Assembly: GCF_005217615.1 (NCBI RefSeq)
Contig: NZ_SZNK01000001.1
Span: 4,751,001 to 4,815,000 of the forward strand
Origin: Brevibacillus antibioticus
Lineage (GTDB): Bacteria; Bacillota; Bacilli; Brevibacillales; Brevibacillaceae
Reading direction: 5' to 3'
Length of the DNA: 64,000 bases
Part shown: positions 42,462-50,684 of the stretch, piece after piece
How the letters are laid out: each line of letters starts with the position of its first letter
Numbering within the stretch: position 1 is the stretch's first letter
The notes under the pieces: generated by a model
What the model saw: the letters and a program-made list of their open reading frames with translations, nothing else
Database searches by the model: none
Told to the model about the DNA's origin: nothing
Position numbers and translations under genes: made by a program

Positions 42462-43901
42462 ATGCTCGCTTTTCTGCAAAAGATTGGGAGAGCCCTCATG
42501 CTCCCGGTCGCAACGTTGCCAGCCGCAGCGATTTTGCAAAGCTTTGGTCTTCTCAAATTCGAGAAGGACCTCAATCTCGGCGCCTTTGGTGCATTCATGG
42601 ACTCGTACATCGCTCCGCTTTTGGCTGCTGGCGGTGCAGCCATTTTTGACAACCTGGCATTAATCTTTGCTGTCGGTGTTGCCATTGGCTTGGCGGGAGA
42701 TGCTGTTGCTGCTTTGGCCGCTGTCATCGCCTACGTTGTATTGACGAAAGTACTTGCAGCTGTTCCTGGTGCCTTGCCCTTCATCGCGGACGATTTGAAA
42801 CTGAACATGGGTGTCATCGGCGGTATTATGGCAGGTGGTGTTGCAGCGTTTTTCTACAACCGCTACCATTCGATCAAGCTACCTGAATGGCTAGGCTTCT
42901 TTGGTGGAAAACGCTTCGTCCCGATCATCACTTCTCTTTCCATGGTTGTTATCGGCTTGATTTTCGGGATCATTTGGGGGCCGATCCAGATTGCCCTTGA
43001 CTCATTGGGTTCTTGGATCGTAGGTCTCGGCGCAACAGGTTCTTTCTTGTTCGGATTCTTCAACCGATTGCTCGTTCCATTTGGTCTGCACCACGTACTC
43101 AATGCGATTGCCTGGTTCCAAATCGGTGACTTTACCGATGCGACAGGAAAAGTGGTACACGGCGACTTGCATCGTTTCTTTGCGGGAGACCCATCAGCAG
43201 GAATGTTTATGACTGGTTTCTATCCGATCATGATGTTCGCACTTCCTGGAGCGGCTTTCGCTATTATTCACTCAGCGCGTCCTGAAAAACGCAAAATGGT
43301 TGCTTCGATGTTTATTGGTGCAGCTCTCGCTTCGTTCCTGACTGGGATTACCGAGGTAGTTGAGTTTGCGTTTATGTTCGCTGCTCCGCTCCTGTATTTT
43401 GTTCATGCGATATTGACGGGTGTGTCCGGATATATCGTAACCTCTCTGGGTATCAAGCACGGCTTTGGATTCTCAGCGGGTCTGATCGACTACGGTATTA
43501 ACTACCACCTCTCTACGAATGCTTGGATGATCATCCCGATTGGTCTGGCATTCGCCGTGGTCTACTACGTCCTGTTCCGTTTCTTAATCGTGAAGCTGAA
43601 CCTCAAGACGCCAGGACGAGAAGATGATGAAGAAATGACAGCTACAGCTACAGGAAGGAACAATTCGATGCAGGATAAAGCGATCCAAGTGCTCACTCAC
43701 ATTGGTGGAAAAGAAAACGTCGTTAGCGTAGACGCTTGCATCACTCGTTTGCGTCTCGTCTTGAAGGACGACAAGAAGGTCAATGACAAAGCTTTGAAAG
43801 ACCTCGGTGCAGCAGGTGTTATGCGACTGGGTCAAGGAAGCGTGCAAGTCGTCTTCGGAACCCATTCGGAGTTGCTAAAAGAAGAGATCAGCAAGCTGTA
43901 A
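42462..43901 (+). CDS. PTS EIICB permease, glucose/N-acetylglucosamine type
   Basis: IIC domain (residues ~1-385, about ten membrane segments, RALMLPVATLPAAAIL, GFYPIMMFALPGAAFAII, ITEVVEFAFMFAAP) and IIB domain (~400-479) with the phospho-cysteine in DACITRLRL. No EIIA fused. The sequence STNAWMIIPIGL and HGDLHRFFAGDPSAGMFMTGF lean towards the GlcNAc (NagP/NagE) group, while GlcT control points to glucose; the substrate is open between the two. Confidence 0.88.
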   Translation: MLAFLQKIGRALMLPVATLPAAAILQSFGLLKFEKDLNLGAFGAFMDSYIAPLLAAGGAAIFDNLALIFAVGVAIGLAGDAVAALAAVIAYVVLTKVLAAVPGALPFIADDLKLNMGVIGGIMAGGVAAFFYNRYHSIKLPEWLGFFGGKRFVPIITSLSMVVIGLIFGIIWGPIQIALDSLGSWIVGLGATGSFLFGFFNRLLVPFGLHHVLNAIAWFQIGDFTDATGKVVHGDLHRFFAGDPSAGMFMTGFYPIMMFALPGAAFAIIHSARPEKRKMVASMFIGAALASFLTGITEVVEFAFMFAAPLLYFVHAILTGVSGYIVTSLGIKHGFGFSAGLIDYGINYHLSTNAWMIIPIGLAFAVVYYVLFRFLIVKLNLKTPGREDDEEMTATATGRNNSMQDKAIQVLTHIGGKENVVSVDACITRLRLVLKDDKKVNDKALKDLGAAGVMRLGQGSVQVVFGTHSELLKEEISKL

Positions 43902-43913
43902 CAGATGACGAAT

Positions 43914-43948
43914 GCCCGGTCACGGTGAAGTCCGTACCGGGCTTTTTT
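43914..43948 (+). terminator. Terminator of the pts operon
   Basis: Stem gcccggt/accgggc (43914-43920, 43936-43942) followed by T6. Confidence 0.8.
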
Positions 43949-44201
43949 CTGTTTCCTGAACGGGTAACGGACGCGACCCGGTATTATTCCCATCATGTGT
44001 CGTACTATATGGGCATCGCGCGTTGTTTTCCAACTCCTTTTCAAACAGTACCAAGCGCTCAAGAAATCCCTCGCAAGCCGGGATACTCTGTGGCGCCATC
44101 ATTTCAATTTCGTAAGCGACGGTTTTTCTCCATATATCCAGCTGCCTTCTATTTGCCTCCCAAGCGTTCAAGCCACCCCACCCCTTTTGCAAAATCAGCA
44201 A
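43920..44201 (-). CDS. Small protein coupled to an Xre gene, tentative
   Basis: Not recognised. A TTG start at 44201 overlaps the Xre stop codon, with AGGA 4-5 bases upstream inside that gene, so translation would be coupled. The first 60 residues look protein-like (GLNAWEANRRQLDIWRKTVAYEIEM, CEGFLERLVLFEKELENN, a likely helix). The last part runs into the pts terminator and is low in structure. Confidence 0.45.
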   Translation of the reverse strand: MLILQKGWGGLNAWEANRRQLDIWRKTVAYEIEMMAPQSIPACEGFLERLVLFEKELENNARCPYSTTHDGNNTGSRPLPVQETEKSPVRTSP

Positions 44202-44407
44202 ATCATCCTGATAAAAAGGTCAAGCATGTTGCATCGTAGCTTTTTAGCCAACACTGGCAAATGATTGGCCTTGAAGTCATATTCCCCCTTCTCGTACTTC
44301 AAGTATGTCGAAGCATTTCGAAACCCGAGTGCTTCCGCCATTTCTTGCAAGGTCAGCTTGCACTCATTACGCCGTTGCACGATAAACGAGAGGTTGAGTC
44401 TTTCCAC
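44195..44407 (-). CDS. Xre-family helix-turn-helix regulator
   Basis: 70 residues, one HTH_3 domain: IVQRRNECKLTLQEMAEALGFRNASTYLKYEKGEYDFKANHLPVLAKKL. Divergent from another Xre gene; the shared region has two TTTGyCAT-type operator candidates. Target unknown. Confidence 0.85.
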   Translation of the reverse strand: MERLNLSFIVQRRNECKLTLQEMAEALGFRNASTYLKYEKGEYDFKANHLPVLAKKLRCNMLDLFIRMIC

Positions 44408-44423
44408 CAGTTATCCCCTCCTG

Positions 44424-44507
44424 ATTTGCAAAAATGGCAAATATTTATAGTTACATCATATCCTTTCATTTTTAGCAAAGTCAATACAGAATTTGTCATA
44501 TTAGCAA
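44424..44507. promoter_or_regulatory. Operator-like repeats between two divergent Xre genes
   Basis: ATTTGCAAAAATGGCAAAT (44424-44442, a near-palindrome) and ATTTGTCATATTAGCAA (44491-44507) follow one pattern, ATTTGyCATwTTwGCAA, on opposite strands. They flank the start regions of the two regulators. Confidence 0.5.
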
Positions 44508-44573
44508 TCCTGTTTTTTCCGTTTTGGAAAATTGTTAGAATGGAATTGCCAAAACGATAAAGGTGGTCTCACG

Positions 44574-44930
44574 ATGTCCATAATTGGTCAACGCATAAAA
44601 TGGCTGCGCGAACAAAAACAATGGTCACAACTTCAATTAGCTGAAAAGCTGGGCATACATAATACGGTACTTTCGCGGATCGAGTCAGGCGAAAAGAAGG
44701 GCGTCGATTTTCATCTGATTTCCAAAGTCGCAGATTTATTTGAAGTATCCACCGATTTTCTCCACGGACGCACGGAGGAACTATCTTGGCAACGCGGTTC
44801 TGTCCGGGAAACACCAGCGACTTTCTTAGATGTCGATGGCCTGTCAGAGGACGAGCTGATTGAGGTCAAGCGCCATATTGAATTTTTAAAGTGGAAGGCT
44901 TTGCAAGAAAAGAACGAAGACCCTTCGTAA
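44574..44930 (+). CDS. Xre-family transcriptional regulator
   Basis: 118 residues: HTH_3 (IGQRIKWLREQKQWSQLQLAEKLGIHNTVLSRIESG) then a helical tail (LDVDGLSEDELIEVKRHIEFLKWKAL), as in SinR/SlrR-like regulators. ATG 44574 has AGGTGG upstream; the longer frame from 44532 was rejected. Confidence 0.88.
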   Translation: MSIIGQRIKWLREQKQWSQLQLAEKLGIHNTVLSRIESGEKKGVDFHLISKVADLFEVSTDFLHGRTEELSWQRGSVRETPATFLDVDGLSEDELIEVKRHIEFLKWKALQEKNEDPS

Positions 44931-44947
44931 AGATTAACAGATAACAG

Positions 44948-44976
44948 AAAAACCCCTGTCTCCAGGGGTTTTCATC
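44948..44976. terminator. Bidirectional terminator
   Basis: Stem aacccctg/caggggtt (44951-44958, 44963-44970) with A run before and TTTT after, between two converging genes. Confidence 0.7.
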
Positions 44977-45031
44977 GTGGCAAGCGTCAGGCGTACTCTC
45001 CTGATGCCTTTTTTTTATATAGGCTGCTGTG

Positions 45032-45379
45032 TTATTCTTCGCTGTCGTTAGCCATTTCGTCTGCATTCAACTCGATCCAGCTCTGCGACCAAGACTCAAT
45101 TCCTTTGAGCACTGGAGTCAGAGCTTTCCCCATCTCCGTTAAGGAGTACTCTACGCGGACAGGAGCAGAATCAGTAAACACCTGCCGATGCACGAGTCCT
45201 TCCTTCTCCAAATCCTTCAAACGCTCAGAAAGTAGCCTTCCGCTTACTGGCAGGGCCCCTTCCAATCCACAAAATCGCTGTGGTCCCGACAACAACTGGT
45301 ATAGGATTAGACCTGTCCATCGCTTCCCCAACAACTGCATACCTTTTTCGAACTTGGGACAGAGGGTAGACTGTTTCAT
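45032..45379 (-). CDS. HxlR-family transcriptional regulator
   Basis: 115 residues with the winged-helix core LCPKFEKGMQLLGKRWTGLILYQLL, FCGLEG, SGRLLSERLKDLEKEGLVHR and YSLTEMGKAL. The early cysteine (Cys7) could be the redox switch used by YodB-type members. ATG 45379 has GAGGTGAT upstream. It is divergent from doxX, its likely target. Confidence 0.9.
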   Translation of the reverse strand: MKQSTLCPKFEKGMQLLGKRWTGLILYQLLSGPQRFCGLEGALPVSGRLLSERLKDLEKEGLVHRQVFTDSAPVRVEYSLTEMGKALTPVLKGIESWSQSWIELNADEMANDSEE

Positions 45380-45495
45380 AGGTATCACCTCATTCTCCTT
45401 CCAGTATACTGCTCTTTGTTCCATCCATCAAAACCAATGATGTGAATTAACCTTGAAAATTACACTTACCAATTGTTGGGATTTCACTAAATCAC

Positions 45496-45539
45496 TTGAC
45501 TCAGAAAATTATTATTGTATACTTACTAACGAAAAGTAA
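45496..45539 (+). promoter_or_regulatory. doxX promoter with inverted-repeat operator
   Basis: TTGACT (45496-45501), 16 bases, TATACT (45518-45523), followed by TTACT-N7-AGTAA (45523-45539), an inverted repeat over the start site suited to the divergently encoded HxlR protein. Confidence 0.6.
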
Positions 45540-45576
45540 CTTTGTTACGCATTTAAATTTTCGGAGGGATTCATAC

Positions 45577-45987
45577 ATGTCTAATCGTTTTGAATGGAGC
45601 GCACTTATTCTACGTGTGATTGTTGGACTTACTTTTGCCATTCACGGAGTGGCTAAATTCCAAATGGGGCTGGAGAATGTCGCTGGTTTCTTCGGGACCA
45701 TGGGACTCCCTGCATTCATTGCTTATCTCGTAGCCTTCTTGGAGTTAGTAGGTGGTATTGCCTTGATTCTGGGTCTGGGTACTCGCGTGTTCGCAGGTGC
45801 GTTGTCTGTTGTCATGCTTGGTGCTATCTTTACGGCCAAGCTCGCTGCCGGCTTCCTGGGCGGTGAAGGTGGAGCAGGTTATGAATTGGATCTGGCCTTG
45901 CTTGCGATGTTGGTTGCTCTTGGCATCAGCGGCAGTTCCAAATTCGCACTGGACGCTATCCTTTTTGGAAAAAGATCGGTTGAGTAA
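45577..45987 (+). CDS. DoxX family membrane protein
   Basis: 136 residues with four membrane helices; the family pattern ILRVIVGLTFAIHGVAKF and FLELVGGIALILGLGTR is clear. Members often sit under HxlR control and respond to thiol or quinone stress. ATG 45577 has GGAGGG upstream. Confidence 0.9.
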   Translation: MSNRFEWSALILRVIVGLTFAIHGVAKFQMGLENVAGFFGTMGLPAFIAYLVAFLELVGGIALILGLGTRVFAGALSVVMLGAIFTAKLAAGFLGGEGGAGYELDLALLAMLVALGISGSSKFALDAILFGKRSVE

Positions 45988-46004
45988 ACTCATTGCTAAA
46001 TATA

Positions 46005-46054
46005 TAAAAGCCAAGCCTGAAGGTCACATTTGAGCGCCTTCTGACTTGGCTTTT
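46005..46054. terminator. Bidirectional terminator between doxX and a lipoprotein gene
   Basis: Stem agccaag...ccttc/gaagg...cttggct (about 46010-46047) with A run before and T7 after. Confidence 0.7.
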
Positions 46055-46055
46055 T

Positions 46056-46664
46056 TTATTCTTTTTGCGGTGATTCCTCGATGATTTTTTTATTGATGAT
46101 CCTTATTTTGTCTGCTGGTGATTTCTCGTCCTTTGCGCTAATAAATACAGAGTTGTCTCCCGCTTCAAAAAACATGACATAATCCTGATCAGCCATGCTC
46201 TTCTCTTCACTAACAGGCGCCCCCAAATTTTTACGGATCGTGTCCAGATTTGTTTCATTGAGATGAAGACCAGCCAGATCAATTCCATATACGCGATCTT
46301 GCCCATCAAAATAAATGAGCGCAGTCTCTAGCTTCTCAAAGACTTCATAGCGCCCGCCATCCAAATAATCCTGTTTCGTTACCTTGCCGTATAGCGCAGA
46401 AACTTCATCCCGCTTCATCCCGATTTGGATATCGAAGCCACTGATTTCGTTTTTGGCGAGTAGCTGCAAAAACTGCCCATCCAGAATAATTTGACGCACG
46501 GTAAATGTTTGCTTCTCTTCCTTTTGGTCGCCACCGCTATTTCCCGTTTCTTGCTTCTGCTCGGTTACAGGCTGTTGTTTAGAATCTGTTGAAACACTCG
46601 TGTCAGGTGAACAGCCTCCTACAATCAAACCTGCCATTACGGTCATACACACCCATTTTCTCAT
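46056..46664 (-). CDS. Lipoprotein with DUF4309-like domain
   Basis: 202 residues; lipobox LIVGGC (Cys18), a Gln/Lys/Glu-rich linker, then GFDIQIGMKRDEVSALYG and a beta-rich part (TALIYFDGQDRVYGIDLAG) like DUF4309 proteins. ATG 46664 has GGAG upstream; the longer frame to 46862 has no signal. Function unknown. Confidence 0.72.
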   Translation of the reverse strand: MRKWVCMTVMAGLIVGGCSPDTSVSTDSKQQPVTEQKQETGNSGGDQKEEKQTFTVRQIILDGQFLQLLAKNEISGFDIQIGMKRDEVSALYGKVTKQDYLDGGRYEVFEKLETALIYFDGQDRVYGIDLAGLHLNETNLDTIRKNLGAPVSEEKSMADQDYVMFFEAGDNSVFISAKDEKSPADKIRIINKKIIEESPQKE

Positions 46665-46884
46665 CCGACTTCGCTCCTTTTCTTCCTCTTGCATGGTTTC
46701 ATCGCAACTTCGCCGGTTACTCGTCGTTCTTATTTTCGGAGGTCTCTTGCTGATTGGAGTCCTCATAGAGCATAACCACCGTGATTCCCATTTCTTTGAT
46801 GAAGGATACAATCCGAGAAAGAAAGACGAATATCTCAATTGATAGACGGGAATTCCCATCATTTGGTTACGAAACTGTCCCTAA

Positions 46885-46912
46885 CAAAAAAAGACCCCGG
46901 AAAGGGTCCCCT
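46885..46912 (-). terminator. Terminator of the nucleoside transporter gene
   Basis: Stem ggaccc/gggtc with flanking pairs around cttt, then TTTTTTTG on the minus strand. Confidence 0.6.
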
Positions 46913-48094
46913 TCACAGCACAATGCTGATGATAATTCCTGACAAAATGCTGACGAGTGTTGCCCCATACAGCAGCTTCAGTCCAAACCGGGCGACGACA
47001 TTTCCTTGTCTTTCATTCAAGCCTTTTACCGCGCCGACAATCGTCCCGATGGAGCCAAAGTTCGCAAACGAGATCAAAAACACAGACACGATGGCGATCG
47101 TTCTTTCGCTCAACTGACCTTGAATCTTCGTAAAATCGAGGATGGCGACAAACTCGTTCGCCACTATTTTAGTAGCCATGATACTTCCCGCTTGTACGGC
47201 TTCGTGCCAAGGAACCCCCATAAGAAAAGCGAGGGGAGCAAAAACATACCCTAACAACGCTTGGAACGAGATACCGAATACCGCACTGAATAATCCGTTC
47301 ACCATCGCAATGATTGCAATAAATCCGAGCAACATCGCGGCAACGACTACAGCTACTTTAAATCCATCCAGAATGTACTCCCCGAGCATTTCAAAGAAGG
47401 CCTGTCTTTCTTCTTTTTCTTGATCGAGCAAGTCATCTTCCGGCTTCACTTCATACGGCGTAATAATAGAAGCAATGATAAAACCACCAAATAAGTTGAG
47501 TACCAGTGCAGCTACCACATACTCCGGTTTGAGCATGGTCATAAAGGAACCCACGATCGACATAGACACGGTGGACATCGCAGAGGCGCACAACGTGTAC
47601 AACCTGTTTTCGGGAATGGCACCTAGCTGTTTTTTCACGGTAATAAACACTTCGGACTGCCCGACAATCGCCGAGGCAATCGCATTATACGATTCCAATT
47701 TCCCCATGCCATTCACTTTACTCAATACGAGCCCTACGTACTGAATGAATAAAGGGAGGATCCTCGTGTACTGCAAAATGCCTATCAGTGCGGATACGAA
47801 CACGATTGGCAGCAAAACTTGCAAGAAAAACGGCGTCGTCCCTGGATTCGCAATGCCACCGAAAACAAAATGAATCCCCTCGTAAGCATACTCCAGGAGT
47901 ACGGAAAAGCTGCTGGCAATGCCTGATATTAAAATGAGTCCAATACTGGTTCGCAACAGTAGCAAGCCAAACACGATCTGAATCAGAATCATGATGAGGA
48001 TAGAGCGATACCGAATGTGCTTTTTATTACTACTTGCCAGCCAAGCAAGCAAAAATACCGTAATCAAACCTATACCTGCGATGATATAATTCAT
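46913..48094 (-). CDS. Concentrative nucleoside transporter (NupC/NupG family)
   Basis: 393 residues, about ten membrane segments; family signatures GQSEVFITVKK, ALVLNLFGGFIIASIITP and FANFGSIGTIVGAVKGL. Imports nucleosides by cation symport. It is monocistronic with a terminator directly behind it. The exact substrate range is not readable. Confidence 0.93.
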   Translation of the reverse strand: MNYIIAGIGLITVFLLAWLASSNKKHIRYRSILIMILIQIVFGLLLLRTSIGLILISGIASSFSVLLEYAYEGIHFVFGGIANPGTTPFFLQVLLPIVFVSALIGILQYTRILPLFIQYVGLVLSKVNGMGKLESYNAIASAIVGQSEVFITVKKQLGAIPENRLYTLCASAMSTVSMSIVGSFMTMLKPEYVVAALVLNLFGGFIIASIITPYEVKPEDDLLDQEKEERQAFFEMLGEYILDGFKVAVVVAAMLLGFIAIIAMVNGLFSAVFGISFQALLGYVFAPLAFLMGVPWHEAVQAGSIMATKIVANEFVAILDFTKIQGQLSERTIAIVSVFLISFANFGSIGTIVGAVKGLNERQGNVVARFGLKLLYGATLVSILSGIIISIVL

Positions 48095-48234
48095 GCAACC
48101 AACTCCAATAGCAAAGATTTAGAGCCGACACGTACCATTGCCGATCCGCTTATCTCGCTCCATAATCTTCCCAAAAGAGCACAAAAAAACCCTCCTGAAC
48201 GATGAATTATCGAAACAGAAGGGGGATGGGACAA

Positions 48235-48642
48235 CTATATATCTGCAACGGCGATGGCCTCAATCTCGATCAACAGCTCGTCCCTGATGAGCTTGCTCAC
48301 TTCAACGGCAGAGCTCGCTGGCGGGGTTTCTGCATTCACGTACTGATCTCGGATCTCACGGACAATGTGCATCTTGGAGATGTCAGTCAAGAAAAAAGTC
48401 AATTTGACTACATGATCAAAGCTGGTTCCTGCCGCTTCTAGAGCGTATCGGATATTTTCAAAAACTTGCTTCGTCTGTACAGCTAAATCGCCTGTGCCGA
48501 CCACTTGGCCTTCCTTGTTGAGAGCCACCTGACCCGATACATAAATCGTCCGTGCGTTGCGAACCTCCACCGCATGGGTGTAGCCAAACGTAGGTGGCAT
48601 TGTTTCAGGGTTGATGAATGTGATTCGCTTATCATTTTGCAT
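48235..48642 (-). CDS. RidA/YjgF-family enamine deaminase
   Basis: 135 residues: GYTHAVEVRNARTIYVSGQVALNKEGQVVG and VFENIRYALEAAGTSFDHVVKLTFFLTD fit the RidA trimer; the tail ends LLIEIEAIAVAD with the carboxylate-binding Glu. Removes reactive enamine intermediates from PLP enzymes, or acts on related imines. Confidence 0.9.
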   Translation of the reverse strand: MQNDKRITFINPETMPPTFGYTHAVEVRNARTIYVSGQVALNKEGQVVGTGDLAVQTKQVFENIRYALEAAGTSFDHVVKLTFFLTDISKMHIVREIRDQYVNAETPPASSAVEVSKLIRDELLIEIEAIAVADI

Positions 48643-48742
48643 CCGACATTCTCCTCCGATTCACATTTGTTGGTGAACCATTTTATTATACCCGAAAATT
48701 CTGACCATTCTTCGAGTTCTTAAAGAAAGAGAGGAAAGCCTC

Positions 48743-49321
48743 ATGATTATTACATGTGATGCTTACTGCAACATGGGCTATATTTATTTGCAGCAACCCG
48801 ATAAGGAAATGATAGATTATCAAAAGGAGAAGGATAACAAGGTTAGCCGTTATCTCGATCCTTCCTTGTTGCACATCCCGTTAGTCGTTGATTTCAACAG
48901 GGGAAAGCTGTTGGATGACATGCGTTTATCCACGAAAACGTACGAGAAGGCGGTTGACGATGAGATCGTTGAGGAATACCAGAACGATCTCGATGAGCAA
49001 GGCTACATGACAGGGATTGAACTGAATTTATCCAAAGACAAGCTGGTTCACTTGTTAGAAAATAAAGCGTTTGTAGTTTATCGCACTGAGTGGAAAGGTC
49101 TACCCTCTCACCTGGTTACATTGGATATGGATCACAAAGTCTTTGATTCGAGCAATGTAATTTATCCTCTGAATGAGAAGCAGGATGCGTTCGTGATCAT
49201 TGAAGTTATGGGAGAATATCAAATTGGGTTAGTGAAGGCGTTACTAACAAGAAGAAATGATTTATATCCCGTCGAGTACTTGTTAGCTCCGCAGTTTATT
49301 TTAAGTGAGTATACGTTATAG
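48743..49321 (+). CDS. Protein of unknown function
   Basis: 192 residues, soluble, acidic, no recognised motif. GAGGAAAG lies before the ATG. Composition (many Asp, Glu, Lys, Tyr) and size recall immunity-type small proteins in Bacillales accessory regions, but no family could be assigned. A decayed stretch follows. Confidence 0.6.
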   Translation: MIITCDAYCNMGYIYLQQPDKEMIDYQKEKDNKVSRYLDPSLLHIPLVVDFNRGKLLDDMRLSTKTYEKAVDDEIVEEYQNDLDEQGYMTGIELNLSKDKLVHLLENKAFVVYRTEWKGLPSHLVTLDMDHKVFDSSNVIYPLNEKQDAFVIIEVMGEYQIGLVKALLTRRNDLYPVEYLLAPQFILSEYTL

Positions 49322-49336
49322 AATGGAATGAATAAC

Positions 49337-49436
49337 CCGTCTCCAGCTAGGCTGAGGGCGGATTTTTGCTTATCAATGGTTGTTTTTAAATTGATCAAAC
49401 AGCCCGCTTCCAGAGCTTTTTGGCTGTTCTTTTTTG
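49337..49436 (+). terminator. Hairpins after the 192-residue gene
   Basis: Stem aacagcc/ggctgtt (49398-49404, 49422-49428) with T6 after it on the plus strand; a weaker hairpin cccgtct/agggcgg lies near 49337-49363. Confidence 0.5.
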
Positions 49437-49536
49437 TTTGCGGCTTCAAATTGCTGAAACAGTCCGTTGAATCGGTGTTCTTTCAGGCTTTACAGGCTTT
49501 TTCTTTCTCGTATGGTTGTATTTTTCTTAATGACAT
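49373..49536 (-). pseudogene. Remnant of a small gene with one frameshift
   Basis: From ATG 49536 the minus strand reads MSLRKIQPYEKEKACKA then stops at TGA; one base earlier in the other frame it continues as LKEHRFNGLFQQF, EAANKKEQPKSSGSG, LFDQFKNNH and TGA (49373-49375). The second part has a small internal repeat, GLFQQF...GLFDQF. A join of the two would need one base change near 49484-49491. No good ribosome site is seen. Confidence 0.35.
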
Positions 49537-49538
49537 TG

Positions 49539-49806
49539 TTAGGAGGTTGCCTCTTCTTCTTGTTTTTCTATCCGCATCTTTTGGACAACCTGTTCAAAAT
49601 CGCGAACCTTATATCCTTCTTCAACAGACGACAGGTTCTTTACAAACCCAACTGAACGGCTTCCATAATAGATAAAATGTCGCAGGGCATTGTTCACTGT
49701 CATCTGATATATGTATCCTGTCGGGACTCCTGAATCTTGGATTTTTTTTTTCGATCTCGTTCAAAAGATCAGGAGAAGTCGGATCAATCATTTGGTCATA
49801 TTCCAA
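49539..49806 (-). pseudogene. Small gene split by a 10-A homopolymer frameshift
   Basis: On the minus strand, ATG 49791 (ATGA overlap with an upstream Ser-rich frame) opens MIDPTSPDLLNEIEKK, then a run of ten A residues (plus-strand T run 49742-49751) throws the frame. With nine A residues it continues IQDSGVPTGYIYQM, TVNNALRHFIYYGSRSVG, FVKNLSSVEEGYKVRDF, EQVVQKMRIEKQEEEATS and a TAA at 49539, giving a smooth 83-residue protein. This can be a real frameshift, slippage-corrected expression or a sequencing error. Family not recognised. Confidence 0.55.
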
Positions 49807-50053
49807 AACGAGCTTCTGCCTGAACTACTGGAGCTAGACGAACTTGAGCCTCTAGATGACGCAAGCTCTACAGGAAGGATTACTAGACTAATCAATGGTT
49901 CTCTCTACATAACAGTTAAATACTACCATTTCGCATCACGTCAATGCTACAAAATTCCTACCCTTCCTTCTTCATCCCCTTTTGACTTTTTACGATTACA
50001 TCTATCCTGTATAATTTTTGAAAAACGGGCAAATAGAAAGAGAGGATTCGCTA

Positions 50054-50479
50054 GTGACAACGGTATACGATAAGGCGAAATATCATTACGAAAACTTTGA
50101 GGAGGATCTTCCTCAAAAACAGGCATACGTGCATACAGGCTTTTTCATTGGCTGGTTGATTGAAAAGGATATGGTTAGCGAGGACTTTAAAAAGAGTTTT
50201 GAAAACCAAATCGCTGATTTTAAACAAAGGAAGCTGACTGGTCCTGAAGTTTATGAGAAGACGGGTGGAGTATTTGCTAAAGACATGCTGAATGAAGAAG
50301 GAAACCAGTTCGCGATGTTTTACTTCGATTTCGATACGGGGGAGTATCGCTATCATTATCTAGAGGCGTTTGATTGCGAGCCAAGTGTGTATCACGTGGA
50401 AGATACTTGGGAGAATTACGACCATATTAAAGATTGGATCGACAATGAGTACGAGTACTGGTGCCAGAAAAATGATTAA
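50054..50479 (+). CDS. DUF7832-like small protein, immunity-type
   Basis: 141 residues: YDKAKYHYENFEEDLPQKQAYVHTGFFIGWLIEKDMVSEDF and LTGPEVYEKTGGVFAKDMLNEEGNQFAMFYFDFDTGEYRYHYLE recall a family of hypothetical proteins often near polymorphic toxins. GTG 50054 has GAGAGG 7 bases upstream; an earlier TTG at 50018 does not. Family name is from memory and was not checked. Confidence 0.65.
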   Translation: MTTVYDKAKYHYENFEEDLPQKQAYVHTGFFIGWLIEKDMVSEDFKKSFENQIADFKQRKLTGPEVYEKTGGVFAKDMLNEEGNQFAMFYFDFDTGEYRYHYLEAFDCEPSVYHVEDTWENYDHIKDWIDNEYEYWCQKND

Positions 50480-50684
50480 GACCGCGTAACGCGTAATCCC
50501 TCCTACCAAATTGGCAGTACAATTCGCAGTAATAGACGAAAATTCTCATGTCCATTCCTTAGTGTTTCGAGCAGTTCCCTAGCGACTGTTTGCAATGTTT
50601 GCAAAATGGAACCCTTCTCAGTCGAGAAGGGTTCGAATATCACTCCAAAGGTAATTTGTATTCAATAATAGAAAGAGGGATTTT

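Noticed and set aside
46600..46842. 80-codon plus-strand frame
   Set aside because: Antisense to the signal-peptide region of the DUF4309-like lipoprotein gene and its leader; no ribosome site.
49711..50073. 120-codon plus-strand frame ending ...GFASDNGIR
   Set aside because: Low-complexity Leu/Glu stretch, opposite the Ser-rich frame and the A10 locus, with no ribosome site.
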